A DNA stretch of 64,000 nucleotides from Firmicutes bacterium HGW-Firmicutes-2 (GCA_002841495.1 PGZV01000006.1:62001-126000), one strand, 5' to 3'; counted from the stretch's first letter, positions 9,670 to 19,308 are shown. Translations and numbers: made by a program. Notes: generated from the letters alone by a model not told the origin.

Positions 9670-10395
9670 TTAAATCTCTGTAGTTGAATGGTCCACTTTC
9701 TTTTTGTCCGCATTCATCACTATTTCATAAATATTTCCATCTCTTATATGAATAACATAATCTGCAAAGACAGCTAATTCTTCATTATGTGTTACGATGA
9801 TTAAGGTCTGCCGTCTTTCTTTTACCAAACCCAACATGAGCATCATCATTGTGTTGGCCGTTTTTGTATCTAGATTACCTGTCGGTTCATCTGCAAAAAT
9901 AATATCCGGATCATTAATAAAAGCCCGTGCAAGACTCACTCTTTGTTGCTGACCACCACTCATCTCTGTTGGCTTATGACGCCATCTATCCTTTATGCCT
10001 ATTGCATCTAACATTTCCATCCCGACTTTATGCCGTACTTTGGGGTGTACGCCTTTAAAAAGTAATGGCATCGTTATATTTTCAAGTGCATTCAGTGTTG
10101 GAATAAGGTTATAAGACTGGAAAATAAATCCAATATGCCGCCTTCTGAAGTTAGCCAAGTCTGACTCATTCATTTTATCAATTTTTAAATTTTTAAAGCT
10201 GATTGATCCTTTGGTTGGGGGCTCTAATCCAGCCATCATATTAAGCAAAGTGGATTTACCTGAACCGGATGGACCAAGAAGGCAATATACTTTTTCTTCT
10301 TCTATATCCAAATCAACATGATCTAAAGCGATTACTTTTTCCTTGCCCATTCGATATACTTTTCTAAGACCTTTTATAATCATGATTTTCCCCAT
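9670..10395 (-). CDS. ABC transporter ATPase (MacB/LolD family)
   Basis: This cytoplasmic ATPase has 241 residues. Walker A is GPSGSGKST (41-49), the Q-loop is IFQSYNL (91-97), the signature is MSGGQQQR (145-152), Walker B is IIFADE (165-170), and the H-loop is IVTHNEE. The GLEPPTKGSI and DEPTGNLDT wording is that of the MacB/LolD/FtsE group. It is the first gene of an operon with the surface protein and the FtsX-type permease. The promoter is at 10441-10468. The partner permease two genes on identifies it as the motor of that complex. Confidence 0.93.
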   Translation of the reverse strand: MGKIMIIKGLRKVYRMGKEKVIALDHVDLDIEEEKVYCLLGPSGSGKSTLLNMMAGLEPPTKGSISFKNLKIDKMNESDLANFRRRHIGFIFQSYNLIPTLNALENITMPLLFKGVHPKVRHKVGMEMLDAIGIKDRWRHKPTEMSGGQQQRVSLARAFINDPDIIFADEPTGNLDTKTANTMMMLMLGLVKERRQTLIIVTHNEELAVFADYVIHIRDGNIYEIVMNADKKKVDHSTTEI

Positions 10396-10440
10396 ATAAC
10401 CGCCCTTCCCACTGTACTATCTAGTGTAATACACCTGTTC

Positions 10441-10468
10441 ATCATATCATTTTTTGCGCATAAGTCAA
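10441..10468 (-). promoter_or_regulatory. Sigma-A promoter of the ABC exporter-like operon
   Basis: Minus strand: TTGACT (10468-10463), 16-bp spacer, TATGAT (10446-10441), about 45 bp ahead of the ATPase start. Confidence 0.65.
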
Positions 10469-10537
10469 TAGCAAAATCAACTTATTTTTTTGACGTATTT
10501 ACTTTCTATTTGTTACTAGATTCATGATGAATTACAC

Positions 10538-10563
10538 AAAAAAAAGAAACCCTACTGGGTCTC
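10538..10563 (-). terminator. Intrinsic terminator after rplY/ctc
   Basis: Minus-strand RNA: GAGACCC-AGUA-GGGUUUC stem followed by eight U, 40 bp after the L25 stop codon. Confidence 0.85.
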
Positions 10564-10603
10564 AATTCTAAACAAATGCTATATCTTTTTTTCTCTCTAA
10601 TGA

Positions 10604-11224
10604 TTATTCTTCTTCTTCGCCTACTAATGCAGGTTCAACTGTTGCCGCGCCATCTGCATCTGTTTCAGGTTCTTCAACTTCAAGGACTTTCAGATGATTT
10701 ACAACACCATAAATCAATTCCAAATCGTCTGTTACAAGACTTTCTTCTAATTTGAAGTCAGCATACGTTATTTGATCACCAAGCGCCAATGTGCTAACAT
10801 CCACCTCTATGGCTTCAGGCATCAACGTCATGTCACCCGTTACAGTAACTTCATGCTTATAAATCTGGAATTCCAACTGATTGACTTTCAATGAATCTTC
10901 ATTGATAAAATGAATCGGTACGTGAAGTTGGATTTTTTGATCTTTCGCAACCATTTGGACATCAATGTGTAACAGTCTTCTTGAAAGCGGATCAAATTGT
11001 ACTTCTTTTACAAAACCGAATTTTTTCGAACCTTTATATTGGACCCAAACTTTGGCGTTTGAACCATGATGGGATATAAGCTTTCTAACGATCAATGCAT
11101 CAAACTTAACCGATGTGGTTGCTTCAATGCCTTCTCCATATAATACACCCGGTACGAATCCTTGTTCTTTAAATTTTCCTGATTTTTTAGGGCGTTCTAA
11201 CGCTTCTATTATAATTTCTTCCAT
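10604..11224 (-). CDS. ctc: 50S ribosomal protein L25 / general stress protein Ctc
   Basis: The protein binds 5S rRNA in the large subunit; the long two-domain form is the Ctc/TL5 type. It has 206 residues: an N-terminal L25 domain (about 1-90, with GFVPGVLYGEG) and a C-terminal beta domain (about 95-185, VPIHFIN, EVDVSTLALGD). An acidic tail ends in EEEE. The ATG follows AAAGGAGAAACAC. It is monocistronic, with a strong promoter at 11278-11306 and a terminator at 10538-10563. In Bacillus ctc is a stress gene; nothing here shows a sigma-B promoter. Confidence 0.95.
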   Translation of the reverse strand: MEEIIIEALERPKKSGKFKEQGFVPGVLYGEGIEATTSVKFDALIVRKLISHHGSNAKVWVQYKGSKKFGFVKEVQFDPLSRRLLHIDVQMVAKDQKIQLHVPIHFINEDSLKVNQLEFQIYKHEVTVTGDMTLMPEAIEVDVSTLALGDQITYADFKLEESLVTDDLELIYGVVNHLKVLEVEEPETDADGAATVEPALVGEEEE

Positions 11225-11277
11225 GTGTTTCTCCTTTGGCTGTTAGCCTTTGTCATCTGATAATTTTCTCATAATTC

Positions 11278-11306
11278 AGTATACCTTTTTTCATAAGATT
11301 AGTCAA
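11278..11306 (-). promoter_or_regulatory. Sigma-A promoter of ctc
   Basis: Minus strand: TTGACT (11306-11301), 17-bp spacer, TATACT (11283-11278). It is back to back with the rhodanese promoter. Confidence 0.75.
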
Positions 11307-11325
11307 ATCTGTTGGATTAGTTAAG

Positions 11326-11355
11326 TTGTCACATTTTTCTTATTTGGTATATAAT
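11326..11355 (+). promoter_or_regulatory. Sigma-A promoter of the rhodanese lipoprotein gene
   Basis: TTGTCA (11326-11331), 18-bp spacer, TATAAT (11350-11355), about 70 bp upstream of the start codon. Confidence 0.65.
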
Positions 11356-11427
11356 ATGATTAGAAGTATACCTTAAATTTAATATATTAAACCAATATTT
11401 ATGAACAAATTAAGAAAGAGGTGCTCC

Positions 11428-11799
11428 ATGAAAAAATACACCATTGCTATGTTGATATTATTCGTATTACTGGTTGGTTGTGGTCAAGACGATATTAGAA
11501 TTACCGCTGATGAGGCTAAAACCATCATGGATACAGAAGATGGTTATCGTCTAGTAGATGTTCGTACGCAAGAAGAATTTGATGCGGGTTATATACCCGG
11601 TGCTATTTTAATCCCCCATACAAACATTCAAGAAATGGCGCCGGATTTATTGCCGGATCTGGACCAAAAAATCCTTGTCTATTGTAGATCCGGTAGTCGA
11701 AGTAAAGCCGCATCTAAAGCATTAGTGAATATGGGTTATACGGATGTTCTGGATATGGGTGGCATTAATGATTGGGAATATGATATTGTTAAAGATTGA
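11428..11799 (+). CDS. Rhodanese-domain lipoprotein
   Basis: This 123-residue protein begins with a lipoprotein signal (MKKYTIAMLILFVLLVGCG), so Cys18 should be lipidated and the protein held outside the membrane. A single rhodanese domain follows, with DVRTQEEFDAGYIPGA and the active-site loop YCRSGSRSKAA (Cys86). It should move sulfane sulfur or bind a redox partner. The ATG at 11428 has GAGGTG upstream; an upstream in-frame ATG at 11401 would spoil the signal peptide. The gene is alone, divergent from ctc, with its own terminator. Confidence 0.9.
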   Translation: MKKYTIAMLILFVLLVGCGQDDIRITADEAKTIMDTEDGYRLVDVRTQEEFDAGYIPGAILIPHTNIQEMAPDLLPDLDQKILVYCRSGSRSKAASKALVNMGYTDVLDMGGINDWEYDIVKD

Positions 11800-11820
11800 G
11801 GTTGGACTTTCCAAAATATT

Positions 11821-11851
11821 TGAACCTGGTGTTTATTACACCAGGTTTTTA
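11821..11851 (+). terminator. Terminator after the rhodanese gene
   Basis: AACCTGGTG-TTTATTA-CACCAGGTT then TTT, 9-bp perfect stem. The stem overlaps the last codons of the convergent CLC gene. Confidence 0.8.
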
Positions 11852-13086
11852 ATGGTCTTGGTATAGGCATCTGTAAATATATCCTTCCCATAAAGATGGA
11901 AAGTTGTTGATACAGATAAAGCACATACAATTAGCGCCGGTATAAGCATTTCATATTGTCCTGAAAACTCAATAATTAAAATGATACCTGATATAGGTGC
12001 ATTTAGATAACCTGCAATCATTGCCCCAATCCCCAACAAACCAAAAAGTGAATGGTCCACGCCAAAAGGCTTTAATATTTTTCCAAAGGCCACACCTAAG
12101 GAAGCACCAATGGTAACCCCTGGATAAAAATTACCACCAACGTAACCGGAGCCTAAAGTAATACCTGTGGCCAATATCTTAATCAGGCCTATCGCAATAA
12201 GTAAGCCAAGTCCAAATTCACCGGATAGCACTCTATAAGTTGTATTGTTATGTAGCTCAAAATTCAATGGAAAAAAATAACCTATTAGACCAATTATAAG
12301 TGCCGCTGTAAAAAGACGTATACCAATATGCTTCATTTTAAGAAAAAGTCCGGTAAATAGCTGTATTGACAACATATATAGGATAGCAATAAGTCCCATA
12401 ATCAAACCAAAGACAACATAGCGCCAAATTAATTCCGGAGAAATAAGCGAAACACTATTCAGCTTGACCGGAAACTTCTGACCGTTTTGTGTGACTCTCC
12501 CAATGAAATTAGCCACTACACTTGCCATAACAATCGGTGCAAAAAAATCAGCAAACTGCTTTTTATACAATACTTCAAGAACAAATACCGCCGCAAATAG
12601 GGGCATATGAAATACTGCTGCAATAGCTGCGGCTGCACCGCATCCAATAAGGAGCCTGACATCTTTCGACTCTAACTTCAAATAATAGGCAATATTAGAA
12701 CCAATAGATGCACCCAGATGTACGATTGGGCCAAATCGCCCTGCTGAAAATCCAAAAACCAAGGTTACAGTCGCTCCGATAACATGCATCAAAACTCTAA
12801 AAGGACGCATCAATTGAGTTTTAATGAATTCTAATTCTACAAGAACCTGTACAATCCCTAAACCGATTTGTCCTTTTCTAAGGTAAATCATATAAATCCC
12901 AGTACTTATAAGGGCACCAATAATAGGTAGTAGGATGACACGTGGATTCTGAAATGTGAGCCAAGTTCTTGTTAAAGCAACCCCTCCGTTTATAGCAGCA
13001 TTAAAAAAAACAGCCATAACACCTACAACTAGACCTATTGTTATCGCCATACCACCGTTTCTTATAAGTCGGATTAATCTATTCAT
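11836..13086 (-). CDS. CLC-family chloride channel/antiporter homologue lacking the gating glutamate
   Basis: This 416-residue, strongly hydrophobic protein has the CLC fold. The third selectivity motif is clear (GSGYVGGNFYPGVTIGAS). The first motif, usually GSGIP, reads GLGIV (75-79), and the second, usually GREGP, reads GRFGP (116-120), so the gating glutamate is Phe118. A pure Cl-/H+ exchanger is therefore unlikely; a passive channel or different ion is possible. The start at 13086 follows GGGGTGATAGGC. It converges on the rhodanese gene. Confidence 0.85.
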   Translation of the reverse strand: MNRLIRLIRNGGMAITIGLVVGVMAVFFNAAINGGVALTRTWLTFQNPRVILLPIIGALISTGIYMIYLRKGQIGLGIVQVLVELEFIKTQLMRPFRVLMHVIGATVTLVFGFSAGRFGPIVHLGASIGSNIAYYLKLESKDVRLLIGCGAAAAIAAVFHMPLFAAVFVLEVLYKKQFADFFAPIVMASVVANFIGRVTQNGQKFPVKLNSVSLISPELIWRYVVFGLIMGLIAILYMLSIQLFTGLFLKMKHIGIRLFTAALIIGLIGYFFPLNFELHNNTTYRVLSGEFGLGLLIAIGLIKILATGITLGSGYVGGNFYPGVTIGASLGVAFGKILKPFGVDHSLFGLLGIGAMIAGYLNAPISGIILIIEFSGQYEMLIPALIVCALSVSTTFHLYGKDIFTDAYTKTIKNLV

Positions 13087-13154
13087 GCCTATCACCCCAT
13101 CCAAGTGTTCTATACATCACCTATGATTTTACAACATTATCAGATATATTACCA

Positions 13155-13198
13155 ATAAAAAGCCTCATAAAACAAGAATTTCCTGTTTTATGAGGCTT
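13155..13198 (-). terminator. Terminator at the end of the ula-ptsIH operon
   Basis: Minus strand: AAGCCTCATAAAACA, short loop, TGTTTTATGAGGCTT, then TTTATTGG; it starts 14 bp after the ptsH stop. Confidence 0.85.
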
Positions 13199-13211
13199 AA
13201 ATATTTATTAC

Positions 13212-13472
13212 CTAGTCTTCAAGTTGGCTGACAAAATCCACCAGCACCTTCAAAGAAACTTCTTCATCAACGCCATCCGTTATAATTGACACTTTACTAC
13301 CTTGTCCAATGGCCAATGTGAGTATACCTAAAATACTTTTTGCATTGACTTTATTGCCATCTTTTTCTAAAAAGACCTCACATTTTTGAGCTGTGGCAAG
13401 TTTGGCAAATCCGGATGCCGGTCTTGCATGTAAGCCTGTTGCATTCTTTACTTCTACTATTTTTGATTTCAT
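13212..13472 (-). CDS. ptsH: Phosphocarrier protein HPr
   Basis: HPr passes phosphate from Enzyme I to PTS IIA domains. It has 86 residues with the active His15 (ATGLHARPAS) and the regulatory Ser46 (NAKSILGI) that HPr kinase phosphorylates in Firmicutes for CcpA control. The ATG at 13472 is preceded by AGGAG ten bases away; the in-frame TTG nine bases earlier is too close to it. It lies downstream of ptsI, the reverse of the usual ptsH-ptsI order, and closes the ascorbate operon. Confidence 0.96.
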   Translation of the reverse strand: MKSKIVEVKNATGLHARPASGFAKLATAQKCEVFLEKDGNKVNAKSILGILTLAIGQGSKVSIITDGVDEEVSLKVLVDFVSQLED

Positions 13473-13510
13473 ATTAACCAATCTCCTATTATTTTATTAT
13501 CCAATTTATT

Positions 13511-15223
13511 CTATGCTTCATTCCAAAAGGCATCAATTAGTAGCTTAACTTCTTCTTCAGTACAGGATTGTAACGCCATGTCCGCCATTCCTTTTGCTTT
13601 TGTACTATCAATCTGCTTAAGACTATATCTTGCTTTTAAAATACTTGGCGCACTCATACTCAGTTCATCAAGACCCAAACCTATGAGTAAAGGTAATGCT
13701 TGGATTTCTCCAGCCATTTCGCCACACATGCCTACCCATTTTCCTTCTTTATGCGCCGCTTCTGTAACCATCTGTATGAGTTTTAAGAGTGAAGGATTAT
13801 AAGGTTGATAGAGATATGATACATGTTCATTCATTCTATCAGCAGCAAAGGTATATTGAATCAAGTCGTTGGTGCCAATGGAAAAGAAATCCACTTCTTT
13901 AGCAAATACGTTTGCGAGCAATGCAGCAGCAGGTATTTCAATCATGATGCCTGTTTTATAATTTCTTGAATATGGGATTTTTTCCATCTCAAGATCTCGT
14001 TCAACTTCTTGTAAAACCGATTTTGCTTTTCTAAACTCTTCAATGGTTGCTATCATAGGAAACATAATATGTAAATTACCATAAACGGCTGCTCGAAGTA
14101 ATGCCCGAAGTTGTGTTTTAAACATATCCATATTCTGAAGACATAGCCTAAGGGCTCTGTTTCCAAGAAACGGATTCAGCTCTTTTGGCATATCAAAATA
14201 GGACAGTTCTTTATCCCCACCAATATCTAGGGTTCTGACAACAACCGGCTTATCACCCATGTTATCAAGCACCGTTTTATAACTGTCATACTGTTCATCT
14301 TCTGTTGGGAAATTTTTTCTACCCATATACAAAAACTCAGTTCTATAAAGTCCGATTCCATCGCCATCATTCGATAGGACGCCATCAATATCATCAGGAC
14401 TTCCTATATTGGCCGCCAAATCAATGTCTTTATTGTCTTTTGTCGAACTTTTTTGACCCATACAACTTTTCCATAAGGCTTTTTCCTTATTAAGAATACC
14501 CATCTTTTCATTATAATTTTCTATCTCATCTGCTGTCGGGTGAATCAGGATACTTCCCATCATGCCGTCTAAGATAACCAAGTCACCATTGCATAGTTGA
14601 TCAAATCCACCACCAGTACCAACAACTGCCGGTATCTCCATGGTTCTGGCCATAATGGCACTATGACTGGTTCTTCCGCCGATATCCGTAATAAAGCCCA
14701 GTATAAGCTCACGGTTTAGGAGTGCTGTATCTGACGGTGTCAAGTCTCTTGCAACCAAAATAACTGCTTCATCAATCTCTGACAGACCTTTTGACTTAAT
14801 CCCTTTTAAAATCAATAAAACCCTTCTGGTTACATCTTTAATGTCTGCTGCTCTTTCTCTTATATAAGCATCTTCCATGGCTTCGAAAATAGCTACAAAA
14901 CGATCACTCACTGTTTTTAAGGCATATTCTGCTTTTACTTTTTCAGAAATGATCCTTTCCGATACAGCTTTGGCTAATTCAGGATCTCTTAAGATTTCAA
15001 TATGCGCACCGAAAATAGCCGCCGTCTCTTCGTCCATCTCATTTTCTGTCTTTGATTTTAAGATCTCTAGAGCTTCTATCCCGGCTTTTATGCTTTCGTC
15101 AAACCTGAGTATCTCTGTCTCCACATCTTGACACATCTCTTTGGTAATCACGATCTCTACAGGTTCGTACTTATACACTTTTCCAATCGCAATACCGTCG
15201 CTTGCACCAATTCCCTGAATCAT
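13511..15223 (-). CDS. ptsI: PTS Enzyme I (phosphoenolpyruvate-protein phosphotransferase)
   Basis: The enzyme takes phosphate from PEP and passes it to HPr. It has 570 residues, full length. It shows the N-terminal HPr-binding/His domain with GGRTSHSAIMART (active His187), and the PEP-binding barrel with DIGGDKELSYF, NPFLGNRALRLC and the catalytic loop GMCGEMAG. The ATG follows AGGAGGCAGGGGT. It starts 11 bp after the SorC regulator stop, so it is co-transcribed with the ula genes, an unusual place for a general PTS gene. Confidence 0.96.
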   Translation of the reverse strand: MIQGIGASDGIAIGKVYKYEPVEIVITKEMCQDVETEILRFDESIKAGIEALEILKSKTENEMDEETAAIFGAHIEILRDPELAKAVSERIISEKVKAEYALKTVSDRFVAIFEAMEDAYIRERAADIKDVTRRVLLILKGIKSKGLSEIDEAVILVARDLTPSDTALLNRELILGFITDIGGRTSHSAIMARTMEIPAVVGTGGGFDQLCNGDLVILDGMMGSILIHPTADEIENYNEKMGILNKEKALWKSCMGQKSSTKDNKDIDLAANIGSPDDIDGVLSNDGDGIGLYRTEFLYMGRKNFPTEDEQYDSYKTVLDNMGDKPVVVRTLDIGGDKELSYFDMPKELNPFLGNRALRLCLQNMDMFKTQLRALLRAAVYGNLHIMFPMIATIEEFRKAKSVLQEVERDLEMEKIPYSRNYKTGIMIEIPAAALLANVFAKEVDFFSIGTNDLIQYTFAADRMNEHVSYLYQPYNPSLLKLIQMVTEAAHKEGKWVGMCGEMAGEIQALPLLIGLGLDELSMSAPSILKARYSLKQIDSTKAKGMADMALQSCTEEEVKLLIDAFWNEA

Positions 15224-15234
15224 ACCCCTGCCTC

Positions 15235-16191
15235 CTACTTCAATTTTTCATTGAGCTGCAACACATAATTTAGAGTCGCTTCATCCGATACCAAGGTGTT
15301 GATTAGACCACCTCTTAGTGCACCGAGAATTGCTTTTGCTTTCTTTTCTCCTGAAGCAACTGCAATGATTTTTTTATTTTTGATGCTTTCTGTCTTAATC
15401 CCTATAACATTGTCATTGACTTCCATATCCAAGAAATTACCATTTTGATCAAAAAAGTGTGCCAACACAAAACCAATACCACCGTTTTTTACGATCTGAC
15501 TTTTCATCTCATTGTCCACATAATTGTCCCATAACGTCTGGAGGGTGTTACTATATATGGAACCGATTCCGGTAAGAATCAGGTCACAATTTTCTATCAT
15601 GTTCAATGTACCTTTAATAAGTGGTGTCTCAACTATGGCTTTTCTTGCTATGGAATCATTGATATAGATGGGAGATGGCAAAGGATAAAGCTTTCCGCCT
15701 AACTTACTGGATATACTCCTACCGATACTCAGCATATCTGTTTGGTCCAAATCATAACTGATGGCACCAAATAATTCTACAATGCGCATATTATCATAGG
15801 CCGTTTTCTTTAAATATTTTGCCGTTGTTCTTACATGTTTGCCCCAGGATATCCCTAGTGTCATATCTTCATGGAGCATCATAAGCAACTCTTTTGCAGC
15901 AGCCTTACCAACTTCTATCAACGTATCATTTTTATCCGATAGCGTCTTTGTGATGACCACATGAGGCAAATCAAATGTTCTTCTAATCTCACTTTGCAAT
16001 TTTTCAAATTCATCATTTTGATAATTAATAGTAATGTCAACTATCTGAAGTTCTCTGGCTTTTTTTAGAAGTCTCGATACTTTTGGCCTGGACAAATATA
16101 GTGTCTTAGCGACTTCGCTTTGTGTTTTACCTTCTAGATAATACAATACCGATGCATCAATAATCAGCTGATATTCCTCTTTATCCAACAT
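15235..16191 (-). CDS. SorC/DeoR-type sugar-responsive transcriptional regulator
   Basis: This 318-residue regulator has an N-terminal helix-turn-helix (about 18-45: GKTQSEVAKTLYLSRPKVSRLLKKA) and a C-terminal sugar-phosphate-binding domain of the SorC group (GIGSIYSNTLQTLW, ASGEKKAKAILGALRGGLINTLVSDE). The ATG at 16191 has AGGTG upstream. It is the seventh gene of the ula operon, so it likely senses a pathway intermediate and controls the operon. Ascorbate operons more often use a DeoR (UlaR) or PRD regulator. Candidate operators are at 21516-21529 and 19824-19837. Confidence 0.92.
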   Translation of the reverse strand: MLDKEEYQLIIDASVLYYLEGKTQSEVAKTLYLSRPKVSRLLKKARELQIVDITINYQNDEFEKLQSEIRRTFDLPHVVITKTLSDKNDTLIEVGKAAAKELLMMLHEDMTLGISWGKHVRTTAKYLKKTAYDNMRIVELFGAISYDLDQTDMLSIGRSISSKLGGKLYPLPSPIYINDSIARKAIVETPLIKGTLNMIENCDLILTGIGSIYSNTLQTLWDNYVDNEMKSQIVKNGGIGFVLAHFFDQNGNFLDMEVNDNVIGIKTESIKNKKIIAVASGEKKAKAILGALRGGLINTLVSDEATLNYVLQLNEKLK

Positions 16192-16208
16192 CTTTATCAC
16201 CTCACAAT

Positions 16209-16919
16209 TTACTGTCCATAATAGGCATTTTTACCGTGCTTTCTCAAATAATGCTTATCCAATAATACCTGACTGATTGGCTTTATACGGCTGTTGATTT
16301 GCTCTGTATAATAAGCCATTTTTGCAATTTCTTCCATAACCTTCATGTTATGAACAGCTTCTTCAGCATCTTTTCCCCATCCAAAAGGACCATGGTTCGA
16401 GATAATCATGCCGGGTAGTTCATCTGGTGATTTACTGTTTATGGCCATAGTCTCTATCATAACCTTACCTGTGTTAAGCTCATAATCCACTTCGATTTCT
16501 TCTTTAGTTAATGCTCTGGTACATAATATTTGGCCAAAAAAATAATCTGCATGGGTCGTACCGTAACAAGGAATATGAATACCGGCTTGAGCCCATGAGG
16601 TTGCCCACTCAGAATGTGTATGCACCACACTGCCAATGGTATCATAGGCTTTGTAAAGGGCCAGATGGGTAGGTGTGTCGGATGATGGCTTATAATTGCC
16701 TTCAACTATATTACCTTCAAGATCCAGTACCACCATATCCTCAGGCTTCATGGTATCATAATCCACGCCACTTGGTTTGATGACAATCAGATTGGTTTCC
16801 CTATCAATTGCACTCACATTACCCCAAGTATAAATGACTAAACCTTGTTTTACAAGCTCAATATTGGCTTTATATACTTCTTCTTTTAGTTCTAATATTT
16901 TTTGATTAACAGCTTGCAT
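16209..16919 (-). CDS. ulaF: L-ribulose-5-phosphate 4-epimerase (ascorbate pathway)
   Basis: It converts L-ribulose 5-P to D-xylulose 5-P, feeding the pentose phosphate pathway. It is a class II aldolase/AraD-fold protein of 236 residues. Visible motifs are [22 protein letters not shown], the metal-binding [15 protein letters not shown] and SNHGPFGWG. The ATG at 16919 follows AGGTGAAGGCTTTT and overlaps ulaE by 14 bp. Alone it could equally be AraD; the ula neighbours decide for UlaF. Confidence 0.93.
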   Translation of the reverse strand: MQAVNQKILELKEEVYKANIELVKQGLVIYTWGNVSAIDRETNLIVIKPSGVDYDTMKPEDMVVLDLEGNIVEGNYKPSSDTPTHLALYKAYDTIGSVVHTHSEWATSWAQAGIHIPCYGTTHADYFFGQILCTRALTKEEIEVDYELNTGKVMIETMAINSKSPDELPGMIISNHGPFGWGKDAEEAVHNMKVMEEIAKMAYYTEQINSRIKPISQVLLDKHYLRKHGKNAYYGQ

Positions 16920-17775
16920 AAAAGCCTTCACCTGCCTTCTTTGTCAACCATAATCTTGCCTCTTTGATATTTAATACACAAGTATCATAATCCTCTTCCA
17001 AATCGTTGTCAGCCCACATCTCAACTAAGAAAGGACCTTTGAATTCAAGGGCTTTTATCTTTTTGAAAAAAGACTCGAAATCAACTGTACCTGCTCCAAA
17101 AGGTACACATTTAAATTTGCCCGGTAATGTATCCTTTAAGTGAATACCGACCGTATGGTGGATGCCAAGTGCCAATTCTTCCTCAGGTTTATTCGTCCAT
17201 TGACTCAGATTGCCGATATCCGGATAGATTTTGAGCCACGGCGAATTTACTTCTTCAATATAAGGCATGCATCTGGATATGGTACCCATAAATGGTGTAT
17301 CCATAATCTCCATGGACAACATAACATTGGCACTAGATGCCATCTGTGTTGCTTCTTTTAGACCCTCCAAAAATAGGGCTTTGGTTGTATCATCTGACGG
17401 CTCATAGTAAACATCATACCCTGCCAACTGTATATTCGAAACACCCAGATCTCTCGCTAACCCTATAGCTTGTTCCATAATAGCACGGGCTTTTTTTCGT
17501 ACAATTGGATCTTTGCTACCAAAAGGATACTTCCTATGACCACTCAGACAAATGGAATTAATATAAAAGGATTCCTGCCATAATAAGTCCTTTAAGTACT
17601 TTCTTTTCTCTTTGCTCCATAGCAGACGGTTCAAGCGTTCATTGGTTTCATCAATGGACATTTCTATAAAGTCATAGCCCGCCGCTTTTGCAATCTTAAT
17701 CTTAGTAGCCCAATCAAATCGATTAGGTATGGCTTTTTCATAAATACCGATGGGTCGGTCCTTAATTGTATACAT
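16906..17775 (-). CDS. ulaE: L-xylulose-5-phosphate 3-epimerase
   Basis: This 289-residue AP-endonuclease-2/TIM-barrel isomerase converts L-xylulose 5-P to L-ribulose 5-P. Family features are GIYEKAIP at the N-terminus, [40 protein letters not shown] and [10 protein letters not shown]. The ATG follows GGAGAGAGAC. It sits between ulaB and ulaF with a short gap and an overlap. The epimerase pair UlaE-UlaF is complete here, but the decarboxylase UlaD that makes L-xylulose 5-P is not in the window. Confidence 0.94.
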   Translation of the reverse strand: MYTIKDRPIGIYEKAIPNRFDWATKIKIAKAAGYDFIEMSIDETNERLNRLLWSKEKRKYLKDLLWQESFYINSICLSGHRKYPFGSKDPIVRKKARAIMEQAIGLARDLGVSNIQLAGYDVYYEPSDDTTKALFLEGLKEATQMASSANVMLSMEIMDTPFMGTISRCMPYIEEVNSPWLKIYPDIGNLSQWTNKPEEELALGIHHTVGIHLKDTLPGKFKCVPFGAGTVDFESFFKKIKALEFKGPFLVEMWADNDLEEDYDTCVLNIKEARLWLTKKAGEGFYASC

Positions 17776-17796
17776 GTCTCTCTCCGTATGTTTTTA

Positions 17797-18075
17797 CTAT
17801 TTTAGTGCTGCTTCCACTTTATCTCTTATTTCTTGTTCTGACAAAAGATTAATAAGACCAATGATTTTTGCTTTTCCGGAATTAGAGAACTCATTTACGA
17901 GCATATGTGATACCAAAACCAAGTCAAAATTCCTAGCATCTGATTTTGCTTGTCCAACGCTTGCGTGATGTACTTCACAATCTAGTCCCATATCCTTTAA
18001 TACTTTCTCGATCTTCATTTTTATAATTAAACTTGAGCCCATTCCATTACCACATGCTGCCAATACCTTTAACAT
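17797..18075 (-). CDS. ulaB: PTS ascorbate-specific IIB component
   Basis: This 92-residue cytoplasmic IIB subunit of the ascorbate (L-Asc) PTS family receives phosphate from UlaC and gives it to ascorbate entering through UlaA. The phosphocysteine loop KVLAACGNGMGSS has Cys8. The second of two close ATGs (18075) is chosen because AGGAGG then lies seven bases upstream. It is separated from ulaC by ulaG; in E. coli the order is ulaA-B-C, so the PTS genes are rearranged. Confidence 0.93.
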   Translation of the reverse strand: MLKVLAACGNGMGSSLIIKMKIEKVLKDMGLDCEVHHASVGQAKSDARNFDLVLVSHMLVNEFSNSGKAKIIGLINLLSEQEIRDKVEAALK

Positions 18076-18167
18076 TTTCATTCCTCCTAGTTTTTATAGG
18101 TGCCGCAGATAGAACGCCAATAACGTCTGTATGCTTTACTTTAGTATAACACGTTAGTCGCAAAATC

Positions 18168-19232
18168 TTACAATAGGGACTTAAATGGTAGATCCGGTTC
18201 CATAGCAAAGGCATCATGAAAACCGCGGTCATACATATATTCCATAGCATCCTTATCTTCCGGCCATGTGAACTTGCCACCCACTTGCCAAATAAATGGC
18301 TTGAACTGGTATTTTAATCGATCTTTTTTCATATGCCATAGTGTTGTGATTTCTTTTGGGTCTGCCATAAAGTTTGTCCATATATCATGATGAATTGGTA
18401 TCACCACTTTAGTGTTCAAACATTCTGCCATACGTAAAATACATTCTGCTGTCATTTTGTCTGTCATACCTCTTGGGTTCTCACCAAAAGATCCTAAAGC
18501 CACATCCACGTGATAGTCATTACCATGTTTAGCGAAGTAATTAGAATAATGAGAGTCTCCACTGTGATATAAATTGCCACCAGGTGTTATAAACAAGTAG
18601 TTTAATGCTAAGTCATCCATTTCTTGAGGCATTTTTCCTTTGAGTATTTCTCCTTTTTTGGCTGTTACCAATTCAGTACGGTCAAAGGAATCAAGAGCAA
18701 CGATTTCAATATCACCAACTTTATAGGTGTCACCCGGTCTTAATGTTACCAGTCTTTCTTCTTCAACGCCCCAACCTCGCCAAATGTCGGTACAAGCCTT
18801 TGGTCCAATGAATTTGACAGAAGTATCTGTGTTCTGACATACAGCTGCAGCTACATTCTCATCGATATGATCACCATGATCATGAGTCGATAAAACGGCA
18901 TCGATTTCCTTAATCATAAAAGGATCAATAACAACCGGTACATTTCTAAGATTCGGCTGCAGTGCTTTACATCCGATCATTCTCTGATGTTGATGTTGAT
19001 CCGTCATCAACCCATTACCATGGGATTTTTTACCTGTTTTCACCCAAAGGTCAACGCATAAATTGGTTTGGTTCTCGGATTTTAGCCAGATACCGGTACA
19101 TCCTAGCCACCACATAGCAAATGTGCCGGGTTTTACGACCGTGCTTTCTATTTCTTCATTCAGCCATTGTCCCCATTCAGGAAAAGTACTTAATATCCAA
19201 CTATCTCTTGTAATCTCGCTTATTTTGCTCAT
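18168..19232 (-). CDS. ulaG: L-ascorbate-6-phosphate lactonase
   Basis: This metallo-beta-lactamase-fold enzyme of 354 residues opens the lactone ring of ascorbate 6-phosphate to give 3-keto-L-gulonate 6-P. The metal motif HxHxDH is in [10 protein letters not shown], with further ligands in HSGDSHYS and IPIHHDIW. The N-terminus [19 protein letters not shown] is highly characteristic of UlaG. The ATG follows AAAGGGAATAATT. It lies between ulaC and ulaB in the operon. Its product is the substrate of the absent UlaD. Confidence 0.95.
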   Translation of the reverse strand: MSKISEITRDSWILSTFPEWGQWLNEEIESTVVKPGTFAMWWLGCTGIWLKSENQTNLCVDLWVKTGKKSHGNGLMTDQHQHQRMIGCKALQPNLRNVPVVIDPFMIKEIDAVLSTHDHGDHIDENVAAAVCQNTDTSVKFIGPKACTDIWRGWGVEEERLVTLRPGDTYKVGDIEIVALDSFDRTELVTAKKGEILKGKMPQEMDDLALNYLFITPGGNLYHSGDSHYSNYFAKHGNDYHVDVALGSFGENPRGMTDKMTAECILRMAECLNTKVVIPIHHDIWTNFMADPKEITTLWHMKKDRLKYQFKPFIWQVGGKFTWPEDKDAMEYMYDRGFHDAFAMEPDLPFKSLL

Positions 19233-19308
19233 AATTATTCCCTTTCTTGATGTTAAATCCAGTCATTGTTCAAAACATAACTTGATTGTTTTGACATTAT
19301 AACCATGT

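Noticed and set aside
18082-18167. Internal promoter before ulaB
   Set aside because: A TATACT-like box exists but the -35 spacing is 19 bp and poor.
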